Translations under genes and position numbers: made by a program | Notes under the pieces: model-generated | The model's input: the letters and a program-made list of their open reading frames with translations, nothing else | Databases searched by the model: none | What the model was told of the DNA's origin: nothing | Shown: piece by piece, positions 1-9,532 of the stretch | Position numbering within the stretch: the stretch's first letter is position 1 | Layout of the letters: each line of letters opens with the position of its first letter | DNA from: Acidimicrobiia bacterium | GTDB taxonomy: Bacteria > Actinomycetota > Acidimicrobiia > Acidimicrobiales > AC-14 | Reading direction: 5' to 3' | NCBI GenBank assembly: GCA_023265025.1 | Contig: JAHFUP010000008.1 | Span: forward strand, 43,637-107,636 | DNA length: 64,000 nt

Positions 1-743
1 TCGAGGCCGCGTGTGCCGGTGCCGAGGCGGACGGCGCCGACCCGGGCGAGGACGGTCGGCCTCGACGGGTCGACGGGCGCCGGCGCCTTGAAGACGCCGG
101 CCGACTGAGCGTCCTTGGTGATGACGTACAGGTCGCCGGTCGTCGGATGGACGGCCAGCGCCTCGGCGTTGTGGGCGCCGTCGGGATAGCGGAGCCGCAG
201 CTTCTCGGCCGGCTCGGTGGTCGCCGGCACCGCCCTGGTCGACGGCGCGCCGGGGGCGGGCTGGGGCTCGGGGATGCGGTAGACGACGATCTCGGTGCGC
301 TGGTCGAGGTTGTCCCCGATGTCGCCCAGGTACAGGGACGGCCCGCCGCCGGCGGGCCCGGGGCCGGCGGCCATGTCCTCCCAGTCGAAGGCCTCGGCGC
401 CGGCGACCCGCCACACCCCGCAGTTCTTGGCCTGGAGGTCGAGGCAGTAGACGAACGGGTCGTCGCCGGAGTCGTTGTGGGTCCAGAGCACGCCGGCGAC
501 GCGCCTCGACGCCGCCAGCCCGCTGCTCTCCCCGATGTCAGGGTCGGTGACCGTCCCCAGCACGGTCGACGGCCCGTATGCGGCGCCGGCCGTGGTGGCG
601 GGCGGGCCACCGCCGGCCGAGTTCGCCGGCGCCTCGGCCACCGGATCGTCGCCTCCGCCGCCCGACCCCCCGCAGCCGGCGCCGGCGAGGAGCAGCGCGC
701 AGGCGGCTGCCACCCATCGGCCTGGCGCCCAACGGCGGGGCAC
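1..743 (-). CDS. secreted lipoprotein, partial (runs off window start)
   Basis: Minus-strand GTG at 743 gives MPRRWAPGRWVAAACALLLAGAGCGG (lipobox) then SSGLAASRRVAGVLWTHNDSGDDPFVYCLDLQ; overlaps stop of upstream gene. Confidence 0.7.
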   Translation of the reverse strand, partial: MPRRWAPGRWVAAACALLLAGAGCGGSGGGGDDPVAEAPANSAGGGPPATTAGAAYGPSTVLGTVTDPDIGESSGLAASRRVAGVLWTHNDSGDDPFVYCLDLQAKNCGVWRVAGAEAFDWEDMAAGPGPAGGGPSLYLGDIGDNLDQRTEIVVYRIPEPQPAPGAPSTRAVPATTEPAEKLRLRYPDGAHNAEALAVHPTTGDLYVITKDAQSAGVFKAPAPVDPSRPTVLARVGAVRLGTGTRGL

Positions 744-1675
744 TACTTCTTCTTGACGATGCCGTGCTGCGTCAGCCACTCCTTCGCCAGGCTCTCCGGG
801 TCGGTCTTGTCGATGTCGGCCCGCTTGTTGAGCTGGATGAGCTCATCGGTGGTCATCTCCGCCGACACCTTGTTGAGCACCGTGCGGATGTCGTCGTCGA
901 GGACGTCCTTGCGGATGGCCGGGATGAGGTTGTCGACGGTCTGCAGCTTCTTGTCGTCCTCCAGGACGACGAGGTTCCGCGCCGCCACCGAACCGTCGCT
1001 GGAGAAGACCAGGCCGACGTCGATGTCGCCCGAGGACAGCGCCTCCATCGTCTTTGCGCCACCGGAGTCGAGCGTGCGGAAGGTCTTGAACTTCAAGCCG
1101 TAGGTCTTTTCCAGGCCGGGCTGGCAGAACGGGCGGATCGGGCACTCGGGGCCGGCGCCCAGGGTGAGCTGGCCGGCGATGGGCGTGAGGTCGGAGAGCT
1201 TCTTGAGCTTGTACTTGTCCGCAGTCGCCCGCGTGACGGCGAAGGCGTTCTGGTCGGCCGCCGGCGAGGGGTTCAGCGCGGTGAGACCGATGGCATCGAG
1301 GCGGGTGCGAAGCTTGGCCACGCTGTCGTCCAGGTTGCCGCTGGCCTCGCCGGCGTTCTTGTTCACGAACTCCAGCAGGGTGCCGACGTACTCCGGCACC
1401 AGGTCGATGCCGTTCTGGGCGCCGCCCTTCTGCAGCGCCGGCAGGTAGATCTCCCGCTGGCCCAAGCCCTTGCGCACGGTGACCTGGTAGCCCTCGTTCT
1501 GCAGCGCGCCGGCGTACATGTTGGCCACCATCACACTCTCGGAGAACGGCGCCGAGCCGATGACGATCGTCTTCGACTTCGATGACGGGCTGCTGTCGGA
1601 CCCGCAGGCCACCAACACCATGGTGCCCAGTGACAGCGCCGCCACGGTGCGGGCCCAAACCGGGTTCAGGAGCAT
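743..1675 (-). CDS. glycine betaine/osmoprotectant ABC transporter substrate-binding lipoprotein (OpuCC/OsmX-like)
   Basis: Lipobox LVACGSDSS, IVIGSAPFSESVMVANMYAGALQNEGYQV; next to two permeases and an ATPase. Confidence 0.85.
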   Translation of the reverse strand: MLLNPVWARTVAALSLGTMVLVACGSDSSPSSKSKTIVIGSAPFSESVMVANMYAGALQNEGYQVTVRKGLGQREIYLPALQKGGAQNGIDLVPEYVGTLLEFVNKNAGEASGNLDDSVAKLRTRLDAIGLTALNPSPAADQNAFAVTRATADKYKLKKLSDLTPIAGQLTLGAGPECPIRPFCQPGLEKTYGLKFKTFRTLDSGGAKTMEALSSGDIDVGLVFSSDGSVAARNLVVLEDDKKLQTVDNLIPAIRKDVLDDDIRTVLNKVSAEMTTDELIQLNKRADIDKTDPESLAKEWLTQHGIVKKK

Positions 1676-1700
1676 GCTGTTCCTCCTCGAGAGACCCCGG

Positions 1701-2417
1701 TCATGCCGCGGTCAGTACTTCGTCGACGCGCACCTGCTCGGCCCGCAGGCCGTCCGAGACGATTGCCCGCTGCACCCGGGCCAGGACCAGCTCGGTGACC
1801 AGGGCCATGAGGGCGACGAGCAGCGCGCCGGCGATGATCTGGGCGTTGTCCTGTTGCCCGAAGCCGTCGACGATGAAGCGTCCGAGGCCACCCCACGCGG
1901 TCACTGCGGCCAGGGTAGCCGTGGCCACCACCTGGACCGCGGCAGTGCGGACGCCGGCCATCACCAGCGGCAGGGCGATGGGCAGCTCGACCCGACGGAG
2001 CAGCTCGCCGCCGGTCATGCCCATCCCGCGTGCCGCCTCCACGACGTCGCGGTCGACGCCGCGCATCCCGACGTACGCGTTGGTGACGAGGGGCGGTACC
2101 GCGAGGGCGACGAGCGCCACGAACGCCGGCCGCGCCCCGAACCCCGGCCACCCGCGCAACCCGATCGCCTGCTGGGTGAGGGCCAGGATGGCAAGGGAGG
2201 GGATGGCCCGGCCGACGTTGGTCAGGTTGATGGCCACCGCCCCGCCCCGGCCCCGGTGGCCGAGCCAGATCCCGAGGGGGAGGCCGATCAGCATGGCCGT
2301 GACGACGGCGGCGCCGGACATCAGGGCGTGCTCGGTGAGGCGGTGGGGCACCCCGAGGTCGCCGCGCCAGTGCTCGGCAGTGGTGAACCAGTCGACGACG
2401 TCGGTGAGGATGCTCAC
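1701..2417 (-). CDS. osmoprotectant ABC transporter permease
   Basis: BPD-type permease motifs, e.g. VEAARGMGMTGGELLRRVELPIALPLVMAGVRTA. Confidence 0.85.
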   Translation of the reverse strand: MSILTDVVDWFTTAEHWRGDLGVPHRLTEHALMSGAAVVTAMLIGLPLGIWLGHRGRGGAVAINLTNVGRAIPSLAILALTQQAIGLRGWPGFGARPAFVALVALAVPPLVTNAYVGMRGVDRDVVEAARGMGMTGGELLRRVELPIALPLVMAGVRTAAVQVVATATLAAVTAWGGLGRFIVDGFGQQDNAQIIAGALLVALMALVTELVLARVQRAIVSDGLRAEQVRVDEVLTAA

Positions 2418-2436
2418 CGTCGTCCCCCCGCCGAAT

Positions 2437-2476
2437 TGGCTGCAGTTGACCGCGCATACGCGGCCAACTGCAGCCA
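2437..2476. repeat. palindrome family A, copy 1 (18-bp arms, 4-nt loop)
   Basis: TGGCTGCAGTTGACCGCG-CATA-CGCGGCCAACTGCAGCCA; second copy at 28315-28354. Confidence 0.9.
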
Positions 2477-2487
2477 GATCGAACGGC

Positions 2488-3132
2488 TCATCTGCGTGAC
2501 CAGGGCGCCAGCAGGCGGGCGGCGCCGGCGAGGGCCACGTCGGCCACCACCGCCAGGGCGATCGAGCAGACCGAGCCGACGACGAGCGGGGTCCGGAAGT
2601 CCCGGTTGATGCCCTCGATGATGAAGGCGCCCAACCCGCCCTGGCCGATCAGGCCGGTCACGGTGACCAGGCCGATGGTCGTCACCGTGGCGATGCGGAT
2701 GCCGGCGATGATCACCGGCAGGGCCAGCGGCAGCTCGACCCGCAGGAGCTGGCCGAGGGGCCGGTAGCCCATGCCGTGGGCCGCCTCCTTGACGTCGTCG
2801 GGCACGCCGTCGAGGCCGGCGACGATGTTCCGCACCAGGATCAGCAGCGTGTAGCCGACCAGTCCGATCTCCGCCGTCGTGCGCGACAGCCCGGTGAAGG
2901 GGACGAGCAGGGCGAAAAGCGCGAGTGACGGGATGGTGAAGAGGATCCCGGTGAACCCGAGGATCGGTCCCGCGGTGCGCCGCCACCTCCGGGCGACCAG
3001 GCCGAGCGGGAACGACAGGAGCAGGCCGAGGGCGACGGCGATGAGCGTGAGCTCCATGTGCTGGCGGGTAGCGGCGAGGATGTCGTCGCCGTGGTCCCGG
3101 ACCCAGTCCCATCGCACCCACGGATCAGGCAC
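2488..3132 (-). CDS. osmoprotectant ABC transporter permease
   Basis: BPD permease: VKEAAHGMGYRPLGQLLRVELPLALPVIIAGIRIATV. Confidence 0.85.
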   Translation of the reverse strand: MPDPWVRWDWVRDHGDDILAATRQHMELTLIAVALGLLLSFPLGLVARRWRRTAGPILGFTGILFTIPSLALFALLVPFTGLSRTTAEIGLVGYTLLILVRNIVAGLDGVPDDVKEAAHGMGYRPLGQLLRVELPLALPVIIAGIRIATVTTIGLVTVTGLIGQGGLGAFIIEGINRDFRTPLVVGSVCSIALAVVADVALAGAARLLAPWSRR

Positions 3133-3152
3133 TGCCGGGCAGACTAGCGACC

Positions 3153-4275
3153 GTGCCCGCCATGATCCGCTTGGAATCGCTCACCAAGCGGTGGGACAAC
3201 GGCCAGGTCGCGGTCGACGCCCTCGACCTCGAGGTCGGCGAGGGCGAGATCACCATGCTCGTCGGCCCGTCGGGGTGCGGGAAGACAACGACGTTGAAGA
3301 TGGTCAACCGCCTCATCGAGCCGACGAGCGGGCGCATCTTCCTGAACGGTGACGACGTCACGACCGCCGACCCCGTCGAGCTGCGCCGGCGCATCGGCTA
3401 CGTCATCCAGCAGGTGGGCCTGTTCCCCCACCTCGACGTGGCCGACAACGTGGCCACCGTCCCCCGGCTGCTCAAGTGGGACAAGGAGCGCACCCGCCGG
3501 CGGGTCGACGAGCTGCTGGAGCTGGTCGGCCTCGACCCCGCCCGCTACCGCCGGCGCTACCCCCACCAGCTCTCGGGCGGGCAGCGCCAGCGGGTCGGGG
3601 TGGCCCGAGCCCTCGGCGTCGACCCGCCGGTGCTGCTGATGGACGAGCCGTTCGGCGCCATCGACCCCATCACCCGCGACCGGCTCCAGGGCGAGTTCCT
3701 GCGTCTGCAGGGCGAGGTGGGCAAGACGGTGCTCTTCGTGACCCACGACGTCGACGAGGCGGTGCGTCTGGGCGACCGCATCGCCGTGCTGCGCGAAGGG
3801 GGCGTGCTGGAGCAGTACGCCCCGCCGGCGGACGTGCTCGGCCGGCCGGCGTCGCCGTTCGTGGCCGACTTCGTCGGTGCCGACCGCGGTTTGAAGCGAC
3901 TGAGCGTCATCCCCGTCGACGTCGGTCACCTGGAGACGCCGGTGACGCTGTCGCCGGGCACCTCCTTGGCCGAGGCGCGGGCCGTCCTGAACGGCGCCGC
4001 CGCGGCGGTGGTCGACGGCGACGGTCGGCTGCTGGGGGAGCTGCGGCCGGGCGACGCCGCCGGCGACGGGACGGTGGGCGACCGGTCCCGGCCCGTGTCG
4101 GCACGCGTGGGGCCGGGCGCCAGCCTCAAGGACGCGTCGAGCGCGCTGCTGCTGTCGGACGCAGGATGGGTGGCCGTGACCGACGGTGACCGCCTGCTCG
4201 GCGTGATGACGCCGGAGTCGGTGCACGCCGTCGCCCGGCGGGCCGCCGACAACCATCGGGGCTACCCTCCCGGCC

Positions 4276-4283
<8 letters not shown>
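3153..4283 (+). CDS. osmoprotectant ABC transporter ATP-binding protein (OpuCA/ProV-like)
   Basis: Walker A GPSGCGKTT, signature LSGGQRQRVGVARAL, Walker B VLLMDEPFGAIDP; C-terminal CBS-like region. Confidence 0.9.
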
Positions 4284-5103
<820 letters not shown>

Positions 5104-5104
5104 G

Positions 5105-6157
5105 GTGGAGGTCGACCTCCTCAAGCTGACGGCGGCGCTGGTCGATATCCCGTCGGTGAGCCATGACGAGGGGGCGATCACGGACCACCTGCAGTCGGTG
5201 CTGGAACCGGTTCCCTGGCTGTCTGTCACGCGGGTGGGCGACAACCTGGTGGCGCGCACCGATCTCGGCCGGTCGTCGCGCCTGCTGCTCGCCGGCCACA
5301 CCGACACGGTGCCGGCCAACGGCAACGAGCGGGCCCGCATCGAGGGTGACGTGCTCTGGGGCCTGGGCTCGTGTGACATGAAGAGCGGTGTGGCCGTCCT
5401 GGCCGAACTGGCCCGGACCGTCGCCGAGCCGGCGGTCGAGGTGACCTACGTCTTCTACGAGTGCGAGGAGGTCGACGCTTCGTTCAACGGCATCGAGCGT
5501 CTCTTTCGCGAGCGGCCGGACCTGCTGGAGGCCGACGCCGCCCTGCTGGCCGAGCCCACGTCGGCCCGCGTCGAGGCCGGCTGCCAGGGGACGATGCGGG
5601 TCGAGGTGACCATGCACGGCGAGCGGGCCCACACCGCTCGAGCGTGGTTGGGCCGCAACGCCATCCACCGCCTGGGCCCGGTTCTTGCCGCGGTGAGTGC
5701 CTACGAGGGGCGCCAGGTCACGATCGACGGCTGCCACTTCCGCGAAGGGCTGCAGGTCGTGCGGGTGGCCGGCGGGGTGGCCAACAACGTCGTTCCCGAC
5801 CGGGCGTCGGTGACCCTCAACCACCGCTTCGCGCCCGACCGCACGCCGGCGGAGGCGGAGGCCCACGTACGCACGGTGGTCGGCGAGGTCGACTCCTTCG
5901 AGGTGACCGACATGGCGGTGGCCGCGCCTCCGTCGCTGGCGCACCCGCTGCTGCAGGCCGTGCTCTCGGCCAGCGGCGGCGTGGCCGACGGCAAGCTGGG
6001 CTGGACCGACGTGGCCCGGTTCGCGGCCCGAGGCGTGCCGGCCACGAACTACGGGCCGGGTGACCCGAGCGTGGCCCACAGTGCGGGGGAATGCGTGACC
6101 CGGTCGGACGTCGAGACGGTCTACGGCGTCCTGCGGACGGTCCTCGAGCGGGGATGA
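5105..6157 (+). CDS. dapE: succinyl-diaminopimelate desuccinylase
   Basis: M20 peptidase motifs LLAGHTDTVPANG, GLGSCDMKSGVAVL; coupled to dapD. Confidence 0.9.
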   Translation: MEVDLLKLTAALVDIPSVSHDEGAITDHLQSVLEPVPWLSVTRVGDNLVARTDLGRSSRLLLAGHTDTVPANGNERARIEGDVLWGLGSCDMKSGVAVLAELARTVAEPAVEVTYVFYECEEVDASFNGIERLFRERPDLLEADAALLAEPTSARVEAGCQGTMRVEVTMHGERAHTARAWLGRNAIHRLGPVLAAVSAYEGRQVTIDGCHFREGLQVVRVAGGVANNVVPDRASVTLNHRFAPDRTPAEAEAHVRTVVGEVDSFEVTDMAVAAPPSLAHPLLQAVLSASGGVADGKLGWTDVARFAARGVPATNYGPGDPSVAHSAGECVTRSDVETVYGVLRTVLERG

Positions 6158-7455
6158 CGGGGATGCGACGGCTGGTGGCCGTCGCCGTGGCGGTCCTGAC
6201 CCTGTCCGTGCTGACGGCGGGGACCGCATCGGCGACCAACGACACCTACTTCTCCCGGCAGTGGGCCCTGACCCAGATCGACGCCGCCCAGGCGTGGACG
6301 CGCTCGACCGGCGCCGGCGTCACCATCGGCATCGTCGACACCGGCGTCGACCTCGGCCACCCGGATCTGGCCGGCAAGATCGCGGTGACCGCCGACTGCG
6401 TCGGCCATCCCTGCGTAGCCGGCGGCGGCCAGGACACCCACGGCCACGGCACGATCGTCAGCGGCATCGCCGCGGCCAGCACCGGCAATGGCAAGGGCAT
6501 CGCCGGCGTGGCCCCCGACGCCCGCCTGGCGGTGGCCAAGGTCCTCAACGCCAGCGGCGAGGGGCGGGTCGAGGACATCAACAACGGCATCCGGTGGGTG
6601 GTCGACAACGGGGCCCGGGTGGTCAACCTCAGCCTCGGCGATCCCAACTTCCTCGCCAGCGGCGTGCTCGGCACCCCGTTGCGCACGGGCATCGACTACG
6701 CCTGGAGCAAGGGCGCGGTGACGGTGCTGGCGTCGGGGAACTACGCCACCGGAGTGGGCACCGTCGGCACCGAGAACTACGGCAACATCAACGCCCTGGT
6801 GGTGGGGGCCACCGACCGGTCCGGTGCGGTGGCGTCGTATTCGAGCCCTATCGGCAACGCCAAGTGGGGCCTGGTCGCCCCCGGCGGCGCCGGCTCGGGT
6901 GGGGCCGACAGCAACGTGATCTCCACCTTCCCGGTGGCGTCCGGCGGCAGCGGGTACGCCTCGGCCGCGGGCACGTCCATGGCCGCCCCCCACGTCTCCG
7001 GCGCCGTCGCCCTGCTGCTGGCGCAAGGGCTGGCGCCGGCCGACGCCATCGCCCGACTGCTGGGGAACCTCGACAAGACCGTGCCGTGCGGGACCGGTTG
7101 CCAGGGCCGGCTGAATATGGCCGGCGCCGTCGGCGCTATCGGCGTAGCGGCCACCCCGACCTCGGTCGCCACCCCGACCACCACCAAGGCGCCCAGCGTG
7201 CCCCGCACCACGGTCCCCCGGTCGACGACGACCAAGCCGCCGGCGCCGGTCACCACGACGACGACCTCGACCGTCCCGCCCCGCTCGGCCCAGGTGTCGG
7301 ACCCGCCGGAGCTGGCCTTGCCCGCGCCCGTCCCGATCGGCGCCGCCGGGGACGCGGGGCGCAACCCGGTGGTGATCGCCGTCGCCGGCGTGCTGGTGCT
7401 GGCCATGGGCGGCGCCGTCGGTGTCACCGGCCGGCGCCGGCTCAGGTACCTCTAG
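6154..7455 (+). CDS. S8 family serine peptidase with C-terminal TM anchor (subtilase)
   Basis: Signal peptide; catalytic motifs IGIVDTGVDLGHPDL, HGHGTIVSGI, GTSMAAPHVSGA; T/P-rich linker and terminal TM helix. Confidence 0.9.
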   Translation: MTGMRRLVAVAVAVLTLSVLTAGTASATNDTYFSRQWALTQIDAAQAWTRSTGAGVTIGIVDTGVDLGHPDLAGKIAVTADCVGHPCVAGGGQDTHGHGTIVSGIAAASTGNGKGIAGVAPDARLAVAKVLNASGEGRVEDINNGIRWVVDNGARVVNLSLGDPNFLASGVLGTPLRTGIDYAWSKGAVTVLASGNYATGVGTVGTENYGNINALVVGATDRSGAVASYSSPIGNAKWGLVAPGGAGSGGADSNVISTFPVASGGSGYASAAGTSMAAPHVSGAVALLLAQGLAPADAIARLLGNLDKTVPCGTGCQGRLNMAGAVGAIGVAATPTSVATPTTTKAPSVPRTTVPRSTTTKPPAPVTTTTTSTVPPRSAQVSDPPELALPAPVPIGAAGDAGRNPVVIAVAGVLVLAMGGAVGVTGRRRLRYL

Positions 7456-8081
7456 AGCCGGCGGACGACGGTGACGACCTTGCCGTAGATGGTGACGTCG
7501 GCGGGGTCGAACTCCATGGGCGCCAGGCGGGCGTTGGCCGGGACGAGCACCACCTTGTTGCCCTTGCGGGTGAAGGTCTTGACGGTGCCCTCCTCGCCCG
7601 GGATGCCGGCCACCACCACGTCGCCCTTCCGAACATCGGTCTCCTGGCGCACGACGACGTAGTCCCCGTCGAGGATGCCGGCGTCGATCATCGAGTCGCC
7701 CCGGACCCTGACCATGAAGACGGGGCCGTCGCCGGTGAAGTCGGCCGGGAGGGGCAGCAGCTCCTCGACGTTCTCCTGGGCCAGCACGTCGGTGCCGGCG
7801 GCCACATCGCCCACCAGCGGGACGTGGCGGGCCGGCCGGCGCTCGCCGGAGGCGCCGGAGCCGGGGTCATACCGCACCTCGATGGCGCGGGGCTTCGTCG
7901 GGTCTCGTCGGAGGTACCCCAGGCGCTGGAGGCTGGCGAGGTGGGCGTGCACGGTGGAGGTGGAGGTAAGGCCGACCGCCTCGCCGATCTCCCGGACAGA
8001 GGGCGGGTAGCCGCGGTCGCGGGTCTCCGACTCGATGAAGTTGAGGATCCCGCGCTGGCGTTCGGTCAGGTTGGAGGTCAC
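7452..8081 (-). CDS. lexA: SOS transcriptional repressor LexA
   Basis: LTERQRGILNFIESETRDRGYPPSVREIGEAVGLTSTSTVHAHLASLQRLGYLRRDPTKPRAIEV; S24 domain VRGDSMIDAGILDGDYVVV. Start placed at GTG 8081 (or 8090) because the longer ORF start overlaps an SOS-like box. Confidence 0.92.
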   Translation of the reverse strand: MTSNLTERQRGILNFIESETRDRGYPPSVREIGEAVGLTSTSTVHAHLASLQRLGYLRRDPTKPRAIEVRYDPGSGASGERRPARHVPLVGDVAAGTDVLAQENVEELLPLPADFTGDGPVFMVRVRGDSMIDAGILDGDYVVVRQETDVRKGDVVVAGIPGEEGTVKTFTRKGNKVVLVPANARLAPMEFDPADVTIYGKVVTVVRRL

Positions 8082-8115
8082 ACCGAACACGATAGGACGG
8101 AAGGCGGCGGGATGC

Positions 8116-8191
8116 AAACATATGTTCGAGAATTCTCTTGACGCCGAACGAACGTTCGTGATGGAGTGGCTCCGTACCCGAACGTTCGTTC
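8116..8191. promoter_or_regulatory. three SOS (LexA) box-like sites
   Basis: AAACatatGTTC 8116-8127; GAACgaacGTTC 8146-8157; GAACgttcGTTC 8180-8191; actinobacterial SOS core is GAAC-N4-GTTC. Confidence 0.85.
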
Positions 8192-8223
8192 CCGGGGAGC
8201 GGATTCTCAGGAGGAGATGCTGG

Positions 8224-8631
8224 ATGGCTGCGGTCGCTCATGTTTCGCCGGCAGACCTTCGTCGCCTCTCACTCGTCCGCACCCCGGGCCTCACGCCGCT
8301 GCGTCCGCTGGCGTCGCCGGCCGCGGTGTACCGCCGGCGGCGGGCGGCGGCACTGGTCGTCGTTGTCACCGTGGTGGCGGCCCTAGTGCTCGCCTTCGGG
8401 CAGCTGCTGGCGTCGGTCAGCGGGGGGCCGGCGTCCACGACCGCCGACCGGCCGGCGGCGCCCGGTGCGGTGTACGTGGTGCAGCCGGGGGACACGTTCT
8501 GGGCCATCGCCCGCCGGCTGCAGCCCGGCGGCGGCGACCCGCGGCCCCTCGTCGCCCGGCTGGTGGCGGCCCACGGAAGCGCCTCGCTGGTGGCCGGCGA
8601 GCGCCTGGCCCTGCCCGCTGCCGCCGGCTGA
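8224..8631 (+). CDS. LysM-domain membrane protein, positional equivalent of Rv2719c/ChiZ or DivS-type division suppressor
   Basis: TM segment VVVVTVVAALVLAFGQLLA then LysM YVVQPGDTFWAIARRL; divergent from lexA, next to nrdR. Confidence 0.8.
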   Translation: MAAVAHVSPADLRRLSLVRTPGLTPLRPLASPAAVYRRRRAAALVVVVTVVAALVLAFGQLLASVSGGPASTTADRPAAPGAVYVVQPGDTFWAIARRLQPGGGDPRPLVARLVAAHGSASLVAGERLALPAAAG

Positions 8632-8638
8632 AGCTGGC

Positions 8639-8794
8639 TCAGCGCACCCGTCGGCCTCTGTGGTCGTGCTCGTCCAGCCCCGAAACCACCGATCGCAGCG
8701 TGATGCCGGCGCCGAGGCCGATGATGACCCACACCGCCAGGTGGCCGGCGAGAAGTCCGATGCCGATGCCGAGCAAGAGCGGCCCTGCCACCAT
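8639..8794 (-). CDS. small membrane protein (51 aa)
   Basis: MVAGPLLLGIGIGLLAGHLAVWVIIGLGAGITLRSVVSGLDEHDHRGRRVR. Confidence 0.5.
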   Translation of the reverse strand: MVAGPLLLGIGIGLLAGHLAVWVIIGLGAGITLRSVVSGLDEHDHRGRRVR

Positions 8795-8870
8795 GCGGTC
8801 CTCCGATCGCGTCCCTCCCCATCGTGGCACCGGCCGGTGCGGTGTGCAGGACGGGGGATACCGTCGAGGG

Positions 8871-9344
8871 ATGCGCTGCCCGGCCTGCACGAGCGTCGAC
8901 GACAAGGTCGTCGACTCGCGCCTGGCCGACGATGGCGTCGCCATCCGCCGGCGCCGGGAGTGCCTGGGCTGCGGTCGCCGGTTCACCACCTTCGAGCGGA
9001 TCGAGGAGGTGAGCCTCGTCGTGGTCAAGCGCTCGGGTGTCCGGGAGCCCTTCCGGAGGGGCAAGGTGGTGGCCGGGGTGCGGGCCGCGGCCAAGAACCG
9101 CCCCGTCGGCCCGGCGCAGCTCGAGGGCCTGGCGGCCGACGTGGAGGAGGCGCTTCGCCTGGAGGGTTCCGAGGCCAGCAGCGCCCGGGTGGGCGCCATC
9201 GTGTTGGAGCGCCTGCGGGCCCTCGACGAGGTGGCCTACGTGCGCTTCGCCAGCGTCTACAAGGGCTTCGACGCTCCCGGTGACTTCGAGCGCGAGGTGG
9301 TGGCCCTGACCCAGGCCGAGCCCCCGCCCTCGCCTGCTGACTGA
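8871..9344 (+). CDS. nrdR: transcriptional repressor NrdR
   Basis: MRCPACTSVDDKVVDSRLADDGVAIRRRRECLGCGRRFTTFERIEEVSLVVVKRSGVREPF (zinc ribbon plus ATP cone). Confidence 0.95.
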   Translation: MRCPACTSVDDKVVDSRLADDGVAIRRRRECLGCGRRFTTFERIEEVSLVVVKRSGVREPFRRGKVVAGVRAAAKNRPVGPAQLEGLAADVEEALRLEGSEASSARVGAIVLERLRALDEVAYVRFASVYKGFDAPGDFEREVVALTQAEPPPSPAD

Positions 9345-9415
9345 GTCCACAGGGTTGCGCCCCTAGCCGTCCACAGGGCGGCTCGCGTACCTTTCGGCCG
9401 TCCACAGTGAAAGCC

Positions 9416-9444
9416 TTGACAGGGTAGAATGACGGTGATGTAAT
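9416..9444 (+). promoter_or_regulatory. sigma70/SigA-type promoter of the RNR gene
   Basis: TTGACA (9416-9421), 17-bp spacer, TGTAAT (9439-9444). Confidence 0.6.
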
Positions 9445-9474
9445 TCCTTCCCCTGGGGGTCGAGCGGCCAGCCA

Positions 9475-9490
9475 CCACAACATCTTGTGG
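9475..9490. promoter_or_regulatory. NrdR box-like dyad
   Basis: CCACAACATCTTGTGG; fits the 16-bp NrdR-box pattern aCACwATATwtGTGt; lies between the promoter and the RNR start. Confidence 0.65.
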
Positions 9491-9532
9491 TCCTTCCGCG
9501 CCCTCACCGAATTCGATAGGGAGGCATGCCGT

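Noticed and set aside
9350-9532. Possible cobalamin riboswitch upstream of nrdJ
   Set aside because: No B12-box or GCCACTG-type core visible; the region reads as a promoter with an NrdR-like box.
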